Source of the DNA: a virus
Virus record (IMG/VR): IMGVR_UViG_3300032278_002433
Span: 1 to 32,911 of that record
Length of the DNA: 32,911 bases
Direction: 5' to 3' (one strand)
The notes below the pieces were generated by a model, which made no database searches, had not been told where the DNA came from, and saw nothing but the letters and a program-made list of their open reading frames with translations. Both the position numbers and the translations under genes were made by a program. The first letter of the stretch is position 1. Every line of letters starts with the position of its first letter. Shown one piece after another: positions 16,445 to 24,030 of the stretch.

Positions 16445-17354
16445 TTTTATTATACCTTTTTCTACGATAGAAAAAGATAAGTTTTTAAACTTAAACGAGA
16501 AAGAAGATTTGTGGAAAGAAAATGATTCTGCAAATATAATCTATTCTACTATAAAAACAATTAAAAATATTAATTCACTTGAATGTGAAAAAGAAATTTT
16601 ATTAATGGATAATAGTCATACTTGGCCAGAGATAAAATTACCAAATGTTAGAGTTATTAAGGGATGGCAAGCATTACCACTTAAAGAACTTGAAAAGATT
16701 CCAGAATACATGAACCACAGAGATATACAGGCAAGTTTAGATAACCTTGGTTGTTTGACTATGTGGGTATCTATGGCATTTCATTTGGGAACACAAGAAG
16801 CAAAGGGCGAGTATGTGGTATTACAACATAATGACACATTCTATCATCAAGATTGTATAGATGAAATGATTAAAGAAATGGAAGAAGAAGAACTTGAATA
16901 TATTTCAGTTGATAATAAGAAGATATGGATTTCAACTTATTTGTTAAATAAAGATTTTTTAGATAAATATATTAAAGAATATACTGCACAACCAGTTATA
17001 ATAAGACCTGAAAATGGTGGATATATAAAAACTAAAAAGGTTGGATTTGCAGATGCGTATTTTTTCATGTGTAAGAGAAAGTTCTTTGATAATTATAATA
17101 TAGACTGGTACTATGGTGATACGAATCATGGTGCTACTGTTTATTGTCTCTATAATGATTTAAAGTATCTTCATTTGGGTCCCTATTATGATAATCCAAA
17201 TTGGGAAACGGAAGATACGTTACATACATATTACTATAAAGATGAGCCATTTTTAACTCATCTTAAAGGTGGATTTTCAGAAAATAAGATGTCATCAAAA
17301 GATTTTGAAGAAGAATTTAATAGTTATTTACAGGAATTAAAAAATGCAAAATGA
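16437..17354 (+). CDS. Glycosyltransferase, GT2-like (GT-A fold)
   Basis: This 305-residue protein begins with the typical MISFIIPFST strand of GT2 enzymes. EILLMDNSHTW follows at strand two. A region GEYVVLQHNDTFYHQDCI has HND at the place of the DxD metal motif. Further on are FFMCKRKFFDNY and a C-terminal HLKGG segment. There are no membrane segments, so it acts in the cytoplasm. The ribosome site AAGGAG precedes ATG 16437. It overlaps the gp44 gene by 11 bases, so cargo and replication genes are translationally linked here. Substrates are unknown. Confidence 0.65.
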   Translation: MISFIIPFSTIEKDKFLNLNEKEDLWKENDSANIIYSTIKTIKNINSLECEKEILLMDNSHTWPEIKLPNVRVIKGWQALPLKELEKIPEYMNHRDIQASLDNLGCLTMWVSMAFHLGTQEAKGEYVVLQHNDTFYHQDCIDEMIKEMEEEELEYISVDNKKIWISTYLLNKDFLDKYIKEYTAQPVIIRPENGGYIKTKKVGFADAYFFMCKRKFFDNYNIDWYYGDTNHGATVYCLYNDLKYLHLGPYYDNPNWETEDTLHTYYYKDEPFLTHLKGGFSENKMSSKDFEEEFNSYLQELKNAK

Positions 17355-18264
17355 ACATACCCTATGGGTAGAAAAATATAGACCAACTTCGTTAGATACA
17401 TATTTAGGTAACGAACACTTAAAGAGTAAGGTATCTCTTTATCTTGAAAGTGGAGATATACCACATTTACTTTTATATGGAAAGGCAGGTACAGGTAAAA
17501 CTACACTTGCAAAGATACTCGTAAATCACATAGAGTGTGATTATATCTATATTAATGCGAGTGATGAAAATAATGTGGATACAGTTCGGAACAAGGTGAA
17601 GATGTTTGCATCTACATTAGGTTTCAAAGATTACAAGGTCATTATACTTGATGAGTGTGATTATATCACACCAAATGCCCAGGCCGCACTAAGAAATTTG
17701 ATGGAAACATTTAGTAAACATTGTAGGTTTGTTTTAACCTGTAATTTCGTAGAGAGAATAATTGACCCGATACAATCTCGATGCCAGACATTCCAAACTA
17801 CACCACCATCCAAAAAGGAAGTGGCAGTTCATTTATCAAAAATATTGGAAACCGAAGAAGTAGGATATGAACTATCTGATATAGCACTTTTAATAAACAG
17901 TGTATATCCAGATATAAGACGAGTTATCAATTCCGCACAACGACAATCAGTAGAAGGTGAATTGACAATAGATAAACAGAGTATCGTAGAGAATGATTAT
18001 AAGTTAAAGTTATTAGAAATATTAAAGACACAAGATAGGAAAAATGCATTTAAGAGCATCCGTCAGTTATTGGCAGATAGTCAAGTTAAGGATTACGCAG
18101 ACTTATTTAGACTACTATATGATGAAGTAGATAGTTATGGTAAGGGACATATTGCAGAATGTATTTTAGTATTAGGAAAGTATGAATTAAGTGATAGTCA
18201 GGTAGTTGATAAAGAAATCAATGCTATGGCTATGATAATAGAATTATTAGGAGTCATAAAATAA
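17344..18264 (+). CDS. 44: Clamp-loader ATPase large subunit (T4 gp44-like)
   Basis: This 306-residue AAA+ protein matches gp44 of T4 (319 residues). It has the RFC-type start LWVEKYRPTSLDTYLG, Walker A GKAGTGKT at 46-53, Walker B ILDECD ending at 106, and the SRC arginine-finger motif at 145-147 (PIQSRCQTF). Four such subunits plus gp62 open the gp45 ring and load it onto primer-template DNA. It is relatively G+C-rich (17641-17700 has 23 G/C of 60) compared with the flanking cargo, which suggests a different history. gp62 does not follow directly as in T4; a candidate lies almost 12 kb downstream. The stop TAA overlaps the presumed lost start of the next gene. Confidence 0.95.
   Translation: MQNEHTLWVEKYRPTSLDTYLGNEHLKSKVSLYLESGDIPHLLLYGKAGTGKTTLAKILVNHIECDYIYINASDENNVDTVRNKVKMFASTLGFKDYKVIILDECDYITPNAQAALRNLMETFSKHCRFVLTCNFVERIIDPIQSRCQTFQTTPPSKKEVAVHLSKILETEEVGYELSDIALLINSVYPDIRRVINSAQRQSVEGELTIDKQSIVENDYKLKLLEILKTQDRKNAFKSIRQLLADSQVKDYADLFRLLYDEVDSYGKGHIAECILVLGKYELSDSQVVDKEINAMAMIIELLGVIK
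18249..18264 (+). promoter_or_regulatory. Ribosome site and apparent lost start (ATA) at the gp44 / oxygenase junction
   Basis: AGGAG at 18249-18253 is followed seven bases later by ATAA (18261-18264). Other junctions in this genome have ATGA at this place, with ATG the start of the next gene and TGA the stop of the previous one. A G to A change at 18263 would convert ATGA to ATAA, keeping a stop for gp44 but removing the start of the downstream frame. The downstream frame (ATA AAA ATA AAT CCT) encodes the expected N-terminus of a 2OG oxygenase paralogue. Confidence 0.65.
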
Positions 18265-18821
18265 AAATAAATCCTGCATATTTTATTAAAACGAAAGAAG
18301 GTAATTCGAAAGATATTGGAAAATTTGAATATCCAGATTATATTGATTTTAATAATAAAATAGGCTCATTACTTATAGAATGGTCTAAAACTAAAGAAGA
18401 TTTTCGTGTAGGTGGAAGTGAACGACATACATATTTTGATATCCAGCACACTTGGCATTCAGTAGATAATCTTTTTGAGTATGAACAATTTTTTTCATTA
18501 CGTGATTTTATACTTGAAAAAGTGTCATCTTCTACAAGATTTGAATCAATGTGGGCGATAATAGCTAAAAAACATTCTAAAGGAATAAGACATTCTCATA
18601 AAGGAACTCATAGTTATTGTTATTATGTAAGTAATGGCCATAATGATGAAAAAATTACAGGTAAAATGTTATTAGAAACACAAGATGGAAATGTAGTAAT
18701 TGAACCACAAGATGGTTTTTTATATGTTTTTCCAGCTACTACAGACCATACTATATATGAGTATTTAGGTGAAAATACTCGCATTGTTATCGCCGGTAAT
18801 TTGGTGATAGAGGAGTTATAA
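18261..18821 (+). CDS. 2OG-Fe(II) oxygenase-like protein (paralogue 2), non-standard start
   Basis: This frame encodes 186 residues that align along their length with the protein at 5304. Shared pieces include KFEYPDY, EWSKTKEDFR, YFD....WHS.DNL, FILE, RHSHKG for the metal HxH, a distal DHTIYEY and NTRIVIAGN. The frame is open from 18213, yet has no ATG, GTG or TTG before the ATG at 18522, which is codon 88. A good AGGAG site points to ATA at 18261 as the ancestral start position. It may be translated weakly from ATA, from the internal ATG as a shortened protein, or not at all; a sequencing error is also possible. No internal stop or frameshift is present, so any decay is recent. Confidence 0.65.
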   Translation: MKINPAYFIKTKEGNSKDIGKFEYPDYIDFNNKIGSLLIEWSKTKEDFRVGGSERHTYFDIQHTWHSVDNLFEYEQFFSLRDFILEKVSSSTRFESMWAIIAKKHSKGIRHSHKGTHSYCYYVSNGHNDEKITGKMLLETQDGNVVIEPQDGFLYVFPATTDHTIYEYLGENTRIVIAGNLVIEEL

Positions 18822-18825
18822 AATA

Positions 18826-20076
18826 GTGTATGACTATCTAAGAGAAATTCCACCTGTTTATAAAAACGAGTACAAAAATTTAGTTATTAACTCTGGAATG
18901 ATACCTTGTAAATCTGATATAAAATATCAATTGGTATTAATCTCATACAACGAAGAAAAGGTGATAGGTGGATGTATAGAATCAATTATTAATCAGACAG
19001 CCTCTCCAAATGAGTTTGAAGTGTTAATTATTAACAATTGTTCTACTGGAGAAGAATTTGATAATACTGAATTAGTAGTTAAAGAAAAATTAGAGAAGTA
19101 TAAATATGATAATATACATTTAATAAATGTAAAATTTCCTAAAGAAATTACAAGTGCATCCTTAGCTGCAAAGTATGGTATGGATATTGCTCTGTATCGA
19201 TGGAGGGAGTATTCAGAATTTAATAATGGAATAGTTGCATTTTTTGGAACAGATAATGTATTTGAAAATCATTTTGTTATGGAAGTATTAAATACTTTTA
19301 GATCACCATCTAAATATGAGAATCCACATCAATTATATCCAATAGGATTAGGTGAGGATAGGATAGATATATTAGTAACAAATTGTGGGGGCAATCATAA
19401 GTTTTCCAGTTTTAAAGATATAGTTGATATTTCAATATTAAATCCTTATATAAAAAAGATAGAAACTATGAATCAGTTATTGGGAAAATGGTATTATGAA
19501 AATTTTGATATAGTTTGGGGAGTAAAAAAAGAAAAAAAAGTAAATTTAGATGAAAGGTTAATATACCGATATTCAGATAAAAGTCCAATATGGCCCAAAA
19601 CATTTAGAGCATCAATTTATGATGAATTGGGTGGTGTTAAAATTCAAGCACAAGAGGAACAGGCGATAATAATTAAAGCGGTAATTAATGATTGTGTTGT
19701 AAAATTTAATGATTTAACAAATTTTACTCATATACATAGATTAGAAAAACCAAGAGTTCCTGATGGTAGTTTCACACAATTATTAGTAGATAGTTTTGGG
19801 GCATATACAAATAAAGAAGAATTACAGGTTTATAAACTTGATTATTGGACAATGAGAAATAATATTGAAAAATATTTTTATGAAAAAACTTTCTATGAAA
19901 ATTGGAATCCTACATTTTTTTCAGAGAAAGATTTACAAAAAATTAAGAAAGATTCAGGAGAATCATATTTATATTTTAAGAACAAATTTATTTATCAATT
20001 TCAAGATGATATAAATAAGATTTATAAAAAAATAAGTATTAATAAAGTTATTAATGACATAAAAAAGGAGTTGTAA
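18826..20076 (+). CDS. Glycosyltransferase, GT2-like, with long C-terminal extension
   Basis: This 416-residue protein has the GT2 start YQLVLISYNEEKVIGGCIESI, in which the SYNEE nucleotide-binding strand and helix are clear. EVLIINNCSTGEEF and FFGTDN at the DxD position follow. The remaining 250 residues are less typical and rich in Lys and Tyr. The start is GTG at 18826 with AGGAG at 18811-18815. It shares a base with the ClpP gene (TAATG). No membrane segment is visible. The activity is probably sugar transfer, with unknown donor and acceptor. Confidence 0.7.
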   Translation: MYDYLREIPPVYKNEYKNLVINSGMIPCKSDIKYQLVLISYNEEKVIGGCIESIINQTASPNEFEVLIINNCSTGEEFDNTELVVKEKLEKYKYDNIHLINVKFPKEITSASLAAKYGMDIALYRWREYSEFNNGIVAFFGTDNVFENHFVMEVLNTFRSPSKYENPHQLYPIGLGEDRIDILVTNCGGNHKFSSFKDIVDISILNPYIKKIETMNQLLGKWYYENFDIVWGVKKEKKVNLDERLIYRYSDKSPIWPKTFRASIYDELGGVKIQAQEEQAIIIKAVINDCVVKFNDLTNFTHIHRLEKPRVPDGSFTQLLVDSFGAYTNKEELQVYKLDYWTMRNNIEKYFYEKTFYENWNPTFFSEKDLQKIKKDSGESYLYFKNKFIYQFQDDINKIYKKISINKVINDIKKEL

Positions 20077-20684
20077 TGAACGAAAAATATTGGGGCGAAA
20101 AGAAACCACCTGCTAAAAAAGGTGCACAGCCTAATGGTATTAAACCAGAAAAACATATAGCAGTTCATGAGAATAAGATTTATTATTATGCTGGTGTGAA
20201 TAGAGATAGTGCGGCAGAATTAAATAAAAAGATAGGTGAGATAGAATCTAAAAGTTTGACACTTGGATATAATTTAGACATAGATCCACCTACACTTAAA
20301 TTACTAATAAATTCAGGAGGTGGTTCAATCACTGCTGGTATTTCATCAATGGATACTATATTGAGAACAAAAGTTCCAGTACATACTTATGTAGATGGGT
20401 TCTGTGCAAGTGCAGCCACATTTCTTTCAGTAGTAGGTGAGAAAAGATTTATGAGTAGAAATTCTTATATGTTGATTCATCAGTTATCTACAAACTTTTG
20501 GGGAAAATATTCTGAGTTTGAAGATGAGAAACAGAATCTTGATTTGATGATGACTACTATTAAGAATGTGTATAAAGAATATACAAAAGTTCCAATGAAA
20601 AAAATTGATGAAATTTTAAAACATGATTTGATGTGGGATGCAGAAACGTGTAAAACTTTGGGATTAATTGATGAGATAATATGA
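20076..20684 (+). CDS. clpP: ClpP-like serine protease
   Basis: This 202-residue protein matches ClpP in length. LLINSGGGSITAG at 76-88 is the substrate-binding strand. Catalytic S112 lies in GFCASAATF, H135 in YMLIHQLS, and D184 in KHDLMWDAETCKTLGLID. All three triad positions are present, so it is probably active. The first 25 residues are Lys/Pro-rich and could be a propeptide. No ClpX or ClpA partner is in the window, so it may use host unfoldases or work alone. ClpP-like proteases also serve as capsid maturation proteases in some phages, but no capsid genes are near. It starts on the TAATG overlap. Confidence 0.9.
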   Translation: MNEKYWGEKKPPAKKGAQPNGIKPEKHIAVHENKIYYYAGVNRDSAAELNKKIGEIESKSLTLGYNLDIDPPTLKLLINSGGGSITAGISSMDTILRTKVPVHTYVDGFCASAATFLSVVGEKRFMSRNSYMLIHQLSTNFWGKYSEFEDEKQNLDLMMTTIKNVYKEYTKVPMKKIDEILKHDLMWDAETCKTLGLIDEII

Positions 20685-21265
20685 TGAAAATTTTTGAAGT
20701 TGGAATAATGAGAACAGGAACTACTTCACTTGGTCTCGCTTATGAAATTTTAGGATTTAAACATAAAGGGTGTGATCATATTTTAAATGAAGAATTAAAT
20801 GAAAAAGAAGATTATAATATATTATTTGATGTGATTGATAAATATGATGCATTTGAAGATGTACCATGTCAATCAGTAGAAGTTAAAATATTAGATGAGA
20901 AATATCCTAATAGTAAATTTATTTTGTTAGAAAGGGATGATGAGAGTTGGATTAAGAGTTTGGAATATTGGTCATCTCCTGGATTAAAAGAAAATGAAGA
21001 TTGGAAAACATGGATTAAATTCGATAGAGAGTTGGTAACTGAAAGGTGGGTAACAGATAGAGACAATTTAATTAAAGAACATTTGGATTACAAACATGAA
21101 AAATATAATATTGTTAAAGAATATTTCAGGAACAGACCTGATGATTTATTGGTAATGAATATTTGTGGTGGTGAAGGGTGGGAAGTATTGTGTCTATTTT
21201 TAAATAAACCCATTCCAAGTGTTCCATTTCCAAAATTAAATGTTTGGGCATCAAATTTTGAATAA
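20681..21265 (+). CDS. Sulfotransferase-like protein
   Basis: This 194-residue protein starts with the 5'-phosphosulfate-binding loop of sulfotransferases, VGIMRTGTTSL (8-18). YPNSKFILLERDDESWIKS near 75-93 follows, matching the 3'-phosphate-binding strand. It resembles the short sulfotransferase families of marine bacteria and phages. Such enzymes transfer sulfate from PAPS to hydroxyls of sugars or other small molecules. The start at 20681 forms ATGA with the ClpP stop; the second ATG at 20684 is also possible. Beside glycosyltransferase and sugar-kinase genes, glycan sulfation is a reasonable inference. Confidence 0.8.
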   Translation: MMKIFEVGIMRTGTTSLGLAYEILGFKHKGCDHILNEELNEKEDYNILFDVIDKYDAFEDVPCQSVEVKILDEKYPNSKFILLERDDESWIKSLEYWSSPGLKENEDWKTWIKFDRELVTERWVTDRDNLIKEHLDYKHEKYNIVKEYFRNRPDDLLVMNICGGEGWEVLCLFLNKPIPSVPFPKLNVWASNFE

Positions 21266-21284
21266 ATATTTATAGGAGTATTTA

Positions 21285-22079
21285 ATGAATGTATTAGTTA
21301 TAGGAGATAGTTGTAAGGATGTTTTTATCTATGGAGATATAGAAAGAATAAGTCCTGAAGCACCAATTCCAGTTTTTAAACCAACACACGAAGAATCAAA
21401 TGGTGGTATGGCAAAAAATGTTGCAAATAATGTTGAAGCATTGGATATGACCATTTATACCATAACAAATAAAAATACTATTACAAAAATAAGATTTGTA
21501 GAAAATCGTTCTGGTCAAATGGTATTAAGGGTTGATGAACATGATTATTGTGATAGAATAAAAATAAAAAAATTACAAGGTATAATGAATAATAAATTTA
21601 CATCTTATACTTTGATGGGCACTGTAGATAAGATTGATGCAATTATCATATCAGATTATTGTAAAGGATTTTTAGAAGAATCTGATATTCAACACATTTG
21701 TGAAAATAATAAGAATGTATTTATTGATACTAAAAAGAAACTTGGTAAGTGGATTAAAAACGCAGATTATATTAAGATAAATGAGTTGGAATATAAGAAG
21801 AACCATGAATTACTTTCAGACAAGGGGTTTGAAGAAAAACTTATTGTTACATTAGGTAGTAAAGGATGTAGATATAACGGAAAAGATTTTCCAGTAAAAG
21901 AAGTTCCTGTTAAAGATGTAAGTGGAGCAGGAGATACATTCATCGCAGGATTAGTTCGTGGTTATTTAGATACACAAGATATAGAAAGTGCAATAGAATT
22001 TGCACAAGAATGTACAACACACGTGGTACAAAAACACGGTGTTGCAATAGTTACATTAAAGGAGTTACAAAATGGCTAA
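21285..22079 (+). CDS. PfkB-family sugar kinase, HldE/RfaE kinase-like
   Basis: This 264-residue protein resembles the kinase domain of HldE. Near the start are GDSCKDVFIYGDIERISPEAPIPV and GGMAKNVANN (40-49), both typical. The catalytic PfkB signature DVSGAGDTFIAGL lies near 209-221. HldE kinase phosphorylates D-glycero-beta-D-manno-heptose-7-phosphate for LPS core heptose. This copy is shorter than the usual 310-320 residues and lacks the cytidylyltransferase half. It follows a 19-base gap with AGGAG at 21274-21278. A role in making an activated heptose-like sugar is likely but not proven. Confidence 0.8.
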   Translation: MNVLVIGDSCKDVFIYGDIERISPEAPIPVFKPTHEESNGGMAKNVANNVEALDMTIYTITNKNTITKIRFVENRSGQMVLRVDEHDYCDRIKIKKLQGIMNNKFTSYTLMGTVDKIDAIIISDYCKGFLEESDIQHICENNKNVFIDTKKKLGKWIKNADYIKINELEYKKNHELLSDKGFEEKLIVTLGSKGCRYNGKDFPVKEVPVKDVSGAGDTFIAGLVRGYLDTQDIESAIEFAQECTTHVVQKHGVAIVTLKELQNG

Positions 22080-22374
22080 AAGAAAACTACCTCAACAACC
22101 ACAAACAGAAGTTAAGGTTGATTTATCAAAAGCAGATACTATAAAATGTGATGATTGTGGAAATTATCTTTTTATTACAGCAAGTGTAATTAAGAGAATT
22201 TCACCAATTTTATCACCAACAGGACAAGAAGCACTTGTTCCTGTTCAAGTATATAGTTGTGGAAATTGTGGTAAAGTTCCAAAGGTGTTTTTAGAGGGAA
22301 GTGGACTTGGTTTAGATGAAGAAATCAATAAACCAAAAGAAGATGCACTTTCGCGACCTGATTTGATGGGATAA
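22072..22374 (+). CDS. Small zinc-ribbon protein
   Basis: This 100-residue protein has two CxxC pairs, C26-DD-C29 and C63-GN-C66, spaced as in a zinc ribbon. A basic, Pro/Gln-rich N-terminus and an acidic C-terminal tail flank the ribbon. The family is not recognised further. It overlaps the sugar-kinase gene by eight bases and shares one base with the next gene (TAATG). Zinc ribbons of this size in T4-like phages often act in nucleic-acid or protein binding. Confidence 0.6.
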   Translation: MAKRKLPQQPQTEVKVDLSKADTIKCDDCGNYLFITASVIKRISPILSPTGQEALVPVQVYSCGNCGKVPKVFLEGSGLGLDEEINKPKEDALSRPDLMG

Positions 22375-22946
22375 TGTTAGAGTCTATATCATTAGATATT
22401 GCAAATTATTGGACATCAAATGATTTTTTAACAGAATCCAATAAAAATTGTGGAACTCTTGTTGCATTCGATTGGAGAAAAAAATATTTATCTGAGATAA
22501 ATACTAATATTGATTTAAGTGATTTAGAAGTTGATAATTTTAAATTTGATGTTTTTGCAGAATTTTTAAAGAAGAATAATTTTACTTTCGTGTTAGGATT
22601 GAGAAATATTTCATATACAAAGAATCCATCTCCAGAATGGACAGATAAATTTAAAGAAATATTAAAATCTAATGAGATAGACTATGATGAATATACAATA
22701 GGTAATTGGCCAACACCAATTCCAGAATTTGACGTTCCCGATAATATTTTTATTTTAAGATATTCATATGATCCATATAGTAAGATAGACCAATTTGCAT
22801 CTGTTAATCTATTATTTAGAAATTGGTTGAAAAAAAGTGATTGGGAAGAATATTATAAAGATAGTAAAATTGTGGAAAGGACGAGAGTTATAGTTTTATG
22901 TAGTGATATAGAAAATTTAATATTACATGAGAGTTTTGATAAATGA
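22374..22946 (+). CDS. Hypothetical protein
   Basis: I do not recognise this 190-residue protein. It is acidic and rich in Asp, Asn, Phe and Trp, without signal peptide, membrane segment or clear catalytic motif. A middle block, WPTPIPEFDVPDNIFILRYS, and a closing VIVLCSDIENLILHES look like buried beta strands. The start at 22374 shares a base with the previous stop (TAATG), which supports it as a real gene. Confidence 0.6.
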   Translation: MLESISLDIANYWTSNDFLTESNKNCGTLVAFDWRKKYLSEINTNIDLSDLEVDNFKFDVFAEFLKKNNFTFVLGLRNISYTKNPSPEWTDKFKEILKSNEIDYDEYTIGNWPTPIPEFDVPDNIFILRYSYDPYSKIDQFASVNLLFRNWLKKSDWEEYYKDSKIVERTRVIVLCSDIENLILHESFDK

Positions 22947-22964
22947 TTAAATTATGGTAAGGAT

Positions 22965-23609
22965 ATGCAGAAATTAATTTATGCAATAGGGGATAGTTGG
23001 ACATATGGTACTGAATTGGATAATCCAGAGACGGAATGTTATCCTTATCTTTTATCACAAAAACTTGGATGTGATTTAATAAATGAGGCTAAACCAGCCG
23101 GATCAAATGATTGGATGTTTAGAAAATCTGTTGAATGGATTGCCACAAACGATACTTCAAAGATTCATACTTTTATTGTGGGCTGGTCAATGGCAGATAG
23201 GAGAGAAGAACATTTTAAATTCTTTCACGGGGGACCTCCCAAATGGGAAAGAAAGTATAGTTGGCATTCAGGAGAAGATAATGATTTATCCAAGTTTATT
23301 AGTAAGAAGTTACATAATACGAGATTACAATCAATAAAAACTTTTATATATATGTACACCTTACAAGAACTACTTAAAAAGAATAATGTTAATTATATAT
23401 TTTATTTTCCCTGGGAAGATTTGCTACTACAAGATGAATGGTACAATGGAGAGATAAAAAAGGATGTTCATGATATTTATATAAAGATAGATAAAAGGTA
23501 TTGTGTTGAACCCCAAAGATTCCGGATCCAGGGGTTACATCCAAATAAGTATCAACATATACTGATGTCAAATGGATTATATGAAAATATAATAAGGAGA
23601 ATTATATGA
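22965..23609 (+). CDS. SGNH/GDSL hydrolase-like protein
   Basis: This 214-residue protein has block I GDSWTYG at 9-15 with the nucleophile serine S11. AGSND at 45-49 is the glycine/asparagine region, and GLHPNKYQH at 190-198 gives a candidate block V histidine (H192). SGNH enzymes are esterases or acetyl-hydrolases, often on acylated polysaccharides. The acidic DxxH partner is not obvious, so activity is uncertain. AAGGA lies only one base before the ATG, a poor spacing. A second SGNH-like gene lies at 31209. Confidence 0.65.
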   Translation: MQKLIYAIGDSWTYGTELDNPETECYPYLLSQKLGCDLINEAKPAGSNDWMFRKSVEWIATNDTSKIHTFIVGWSMADRREEHFKFFHGGPPKWERKYSWHSGEDNDLSKFISKKLHNTRLQSIKTFIYMYTLQELLKKNNVNYIFYFPWEDLLLQDEWYNGEIKKDVHDIYIKIDKRYCVEPQRFRIQGLHPNKYQHILMSNGLYENIIRRII

Positions 23610-24013
23610 TATTCCAAATTAACGATGTTCATTATATTCAGGAAAGTGCATCGCTTGATAGTGTAATAAATTTCGTATCCTATTATTTCGAAGATAGTGG
23701 ATCAAGGACTGGTGGTGGTATAAATACTGTTAGGAAACATTATAGTTTACAATTAAATACAGTACATTCATCTGAATTTATTGGTTACAATAGTGTAACT
23801 ACATCTTCATTGAAAGATTGGATTGAGACTTCACATGGAAATACTTGGGGTTCATTTACTTCAAGTATTGATACTGCAATAAGTACAAGTTTATCAGCAG
23901 ATGTGAATTCATCTACACCACTACACAGTATAACATGGAATTCAGGTTCTATGGCTAGGGATACTAATCTTACTCAAGTTTTCTTTGCATTGGGTGAAGG
24001 ATGGAGCGGCTAG
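23606..24013 (+). CDS. Hypothetical Ser/Thr-rich beta protein
   Basis: This 135-residue protein is not recognised. It begins MIFQINDVHYIQESASLDSV and is rich in Ser, Thr, Asn and aromatic residues with few lysines. That composition is unlike the Lys/Asp-rich cargo proteins around it and more like a phage structural or fibre-associated protein. It contains no cysteine. It starts on an ATGA overlap with the SGNH gene and leaves a 17-base gap before the next gene. Confidence 0.6.
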   Translation: MIFQINDVHYIQESASLDSVINFVSYYFEDSGSRTGGGINTVRKHYSLQLNTVHSSEFIGYNSVTTSSLKDWIETSHGNTWGSFTSSIDTAISTSLSADVNSSTPLHSITWNSGSMARDTNLTQVFFALGEGWSG

Positions 24014-24030
24014 ATATAGTGGGTATGTAG

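Noticed and set aside
18522-18821. ATG at 18522 as the start of a 99-residue gene
   Set aside because: Homology to the protein at 5304 continues in frame through the 260 bases upstream, so this ATG is internal (codon 88). It may still be used today, but it is not the ancestral start.
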